A stretch of 44,522 bases of DNA from Natrialba taiwanensis DSM 12281 (GTDB taxonomy: Archaea; Halobacteriota; Halobacteria; Halobacteriales; Natrialbaceae): the NCBI RefSeq assembly GCF_000337595.1, contig NZ_AOIL01000048.1, positions 1 through 44,522 on the forward strand. The letters are read 5' to 3'. Position numbers and translations under genes: made by a program. The notes beneath the pieces are model-generated. The model did no database searches. It was not told where the DNA came from and saw nothing but the letters and a program-made list of their open reading frames with translations. This document shows positions 44,286 to 44,522 of the stretch, one piece after another. The number at the start of each line of letters is the position of its first letter. Position 1 is the first letter of the stretch.

Positions 44286-44434
44286 ACAGAGACGTTCCGG
44301 GCTGCGGTCTCACTCTGTTCGACCGGTCCGGGCGTGCGACTCTTTGTTTTCAAATCCCGATTCTGTCGCTCTTCGATTCAGTGTGTTCGCGACACGGCTA
44401 TACCGGTCGCTTACGAAGTTGAAATCGAAGAAAA

Positions 44435-44507
44435 CGCCCGAGGCGGGATTTGAACCCGCGTCACAACCGTGACAGGGTTGTATGATGGGCCACTACACCA
44501 CCCGGGC
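44435..44507 (-). tRNA. trnD: tRNA-Asp (anticodon GTC)
   Basis: A 73-base tRNA. The acceptor stem GCCCGGG pairs with CTCGGGC, discriminator G; the anticodon arm CAACC-CTGTCAC-GGTTG has anticodon GTC; the T-arm is GCGGG-TTCAAAT-CCCGC. No intron. CCA is not encoded, as usual in archaea. Its 3' end faces the duplicated copy at 44262. Confidence 0.96.
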
Positions 44508-44522
44508 TTGCAACTCTTGGTT

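Noticed and set aside
44262-44333. A second functional tRNA
   Set aside because: The acceptor and T-loop fit, but no anticodon stem can be formed and one acceptor pair is broken; kept as a decayed copy or att site.

Overview
The window is chromosomal DNA from a halophilic archaeon (class Halobacteria), probably a Natrialbales-type genus; the genus is inferred from overall style only. The evidence is high-GC codon use, very acidic proteins, TATA boxes about 25-30 bases before start codons with little or no leader, twin-arginine lipoprotein signals, archaeal L10e, type II GAPDH, a BAT-type regulator, and a haloarchaeal zinc-finger family known as HVO_0476. There is no rRNA, CRISPR array or intact transposase. 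One tRNA gene (Asp, GTC) lies at the right edge.

Layout: 0.1-4.7 kb holds an SF2 helicase, then a divergent pair (secreted protein / membrane-anchored winged-helix protein) and another secreted protein. 4.7-8.1 kb is an iron-type ABC importer whose two transcription units both start at a near-identical palindromic iron box. 8.1-15.3 kb is a cupin gene and an acyl-CoA operon: acyl-CoA synthetase, acyl-CoA dehydrogenase, biotin carboxylase/BCCP and carboxyltransferase. This order suits activation, desaturation and carboxylation of a branched or short-chain acid. 15.5-19.1 kb is a three-gene operon with a small ribbon-helix-helix-like protein, a catalytic-looking UbiD decarboxylase and a second UbiD homologue without the catalytic motif. 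19.3-20.7 kb has a cold-shock protein, a small Cys protein and an Lrp/AsnC regulator. 21.0-25.1 kb is dabB-dabA, a bicarbonate-accumulating system that could supply the carboxylases. 25.3-31.6 kb has a medium-chain reductase, an ABC-2 exporter, an S2P-type protease with CBS domains, ribosomal L10e and an ATP-grasp protein. 31.8-41.2 kb has Hsp20, an AT-rich patch with a tiny membrane protein, GAPDH, a beta-propeller lipoprotein, an aminopeptidase-family protein, a DNA-binding protein, an M23 peptidase, the HVO_0476-type protein and two tandem PIMT-like methyltransferases. 41.4-44.5 kb has a REC-GAF-BAT regulator, a PD-(D/E)XK nuclease and tRNA-Asp with a nearby copy of its 3' end.

Most of the window is ordinary haloarchaeal core genome. 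The best leads are the divergent surface/membrane regulator pair, the catalytic plus degenerate UbiD pair, the twin iron boxes, the DAB system with a palindrome at its promoter, a 110-base inverted-repeat element at 37376-37485, and the tRNA-Asp 3'-end duplication beside a nuclease gene. I found no complete, clearly new multi-gene system.
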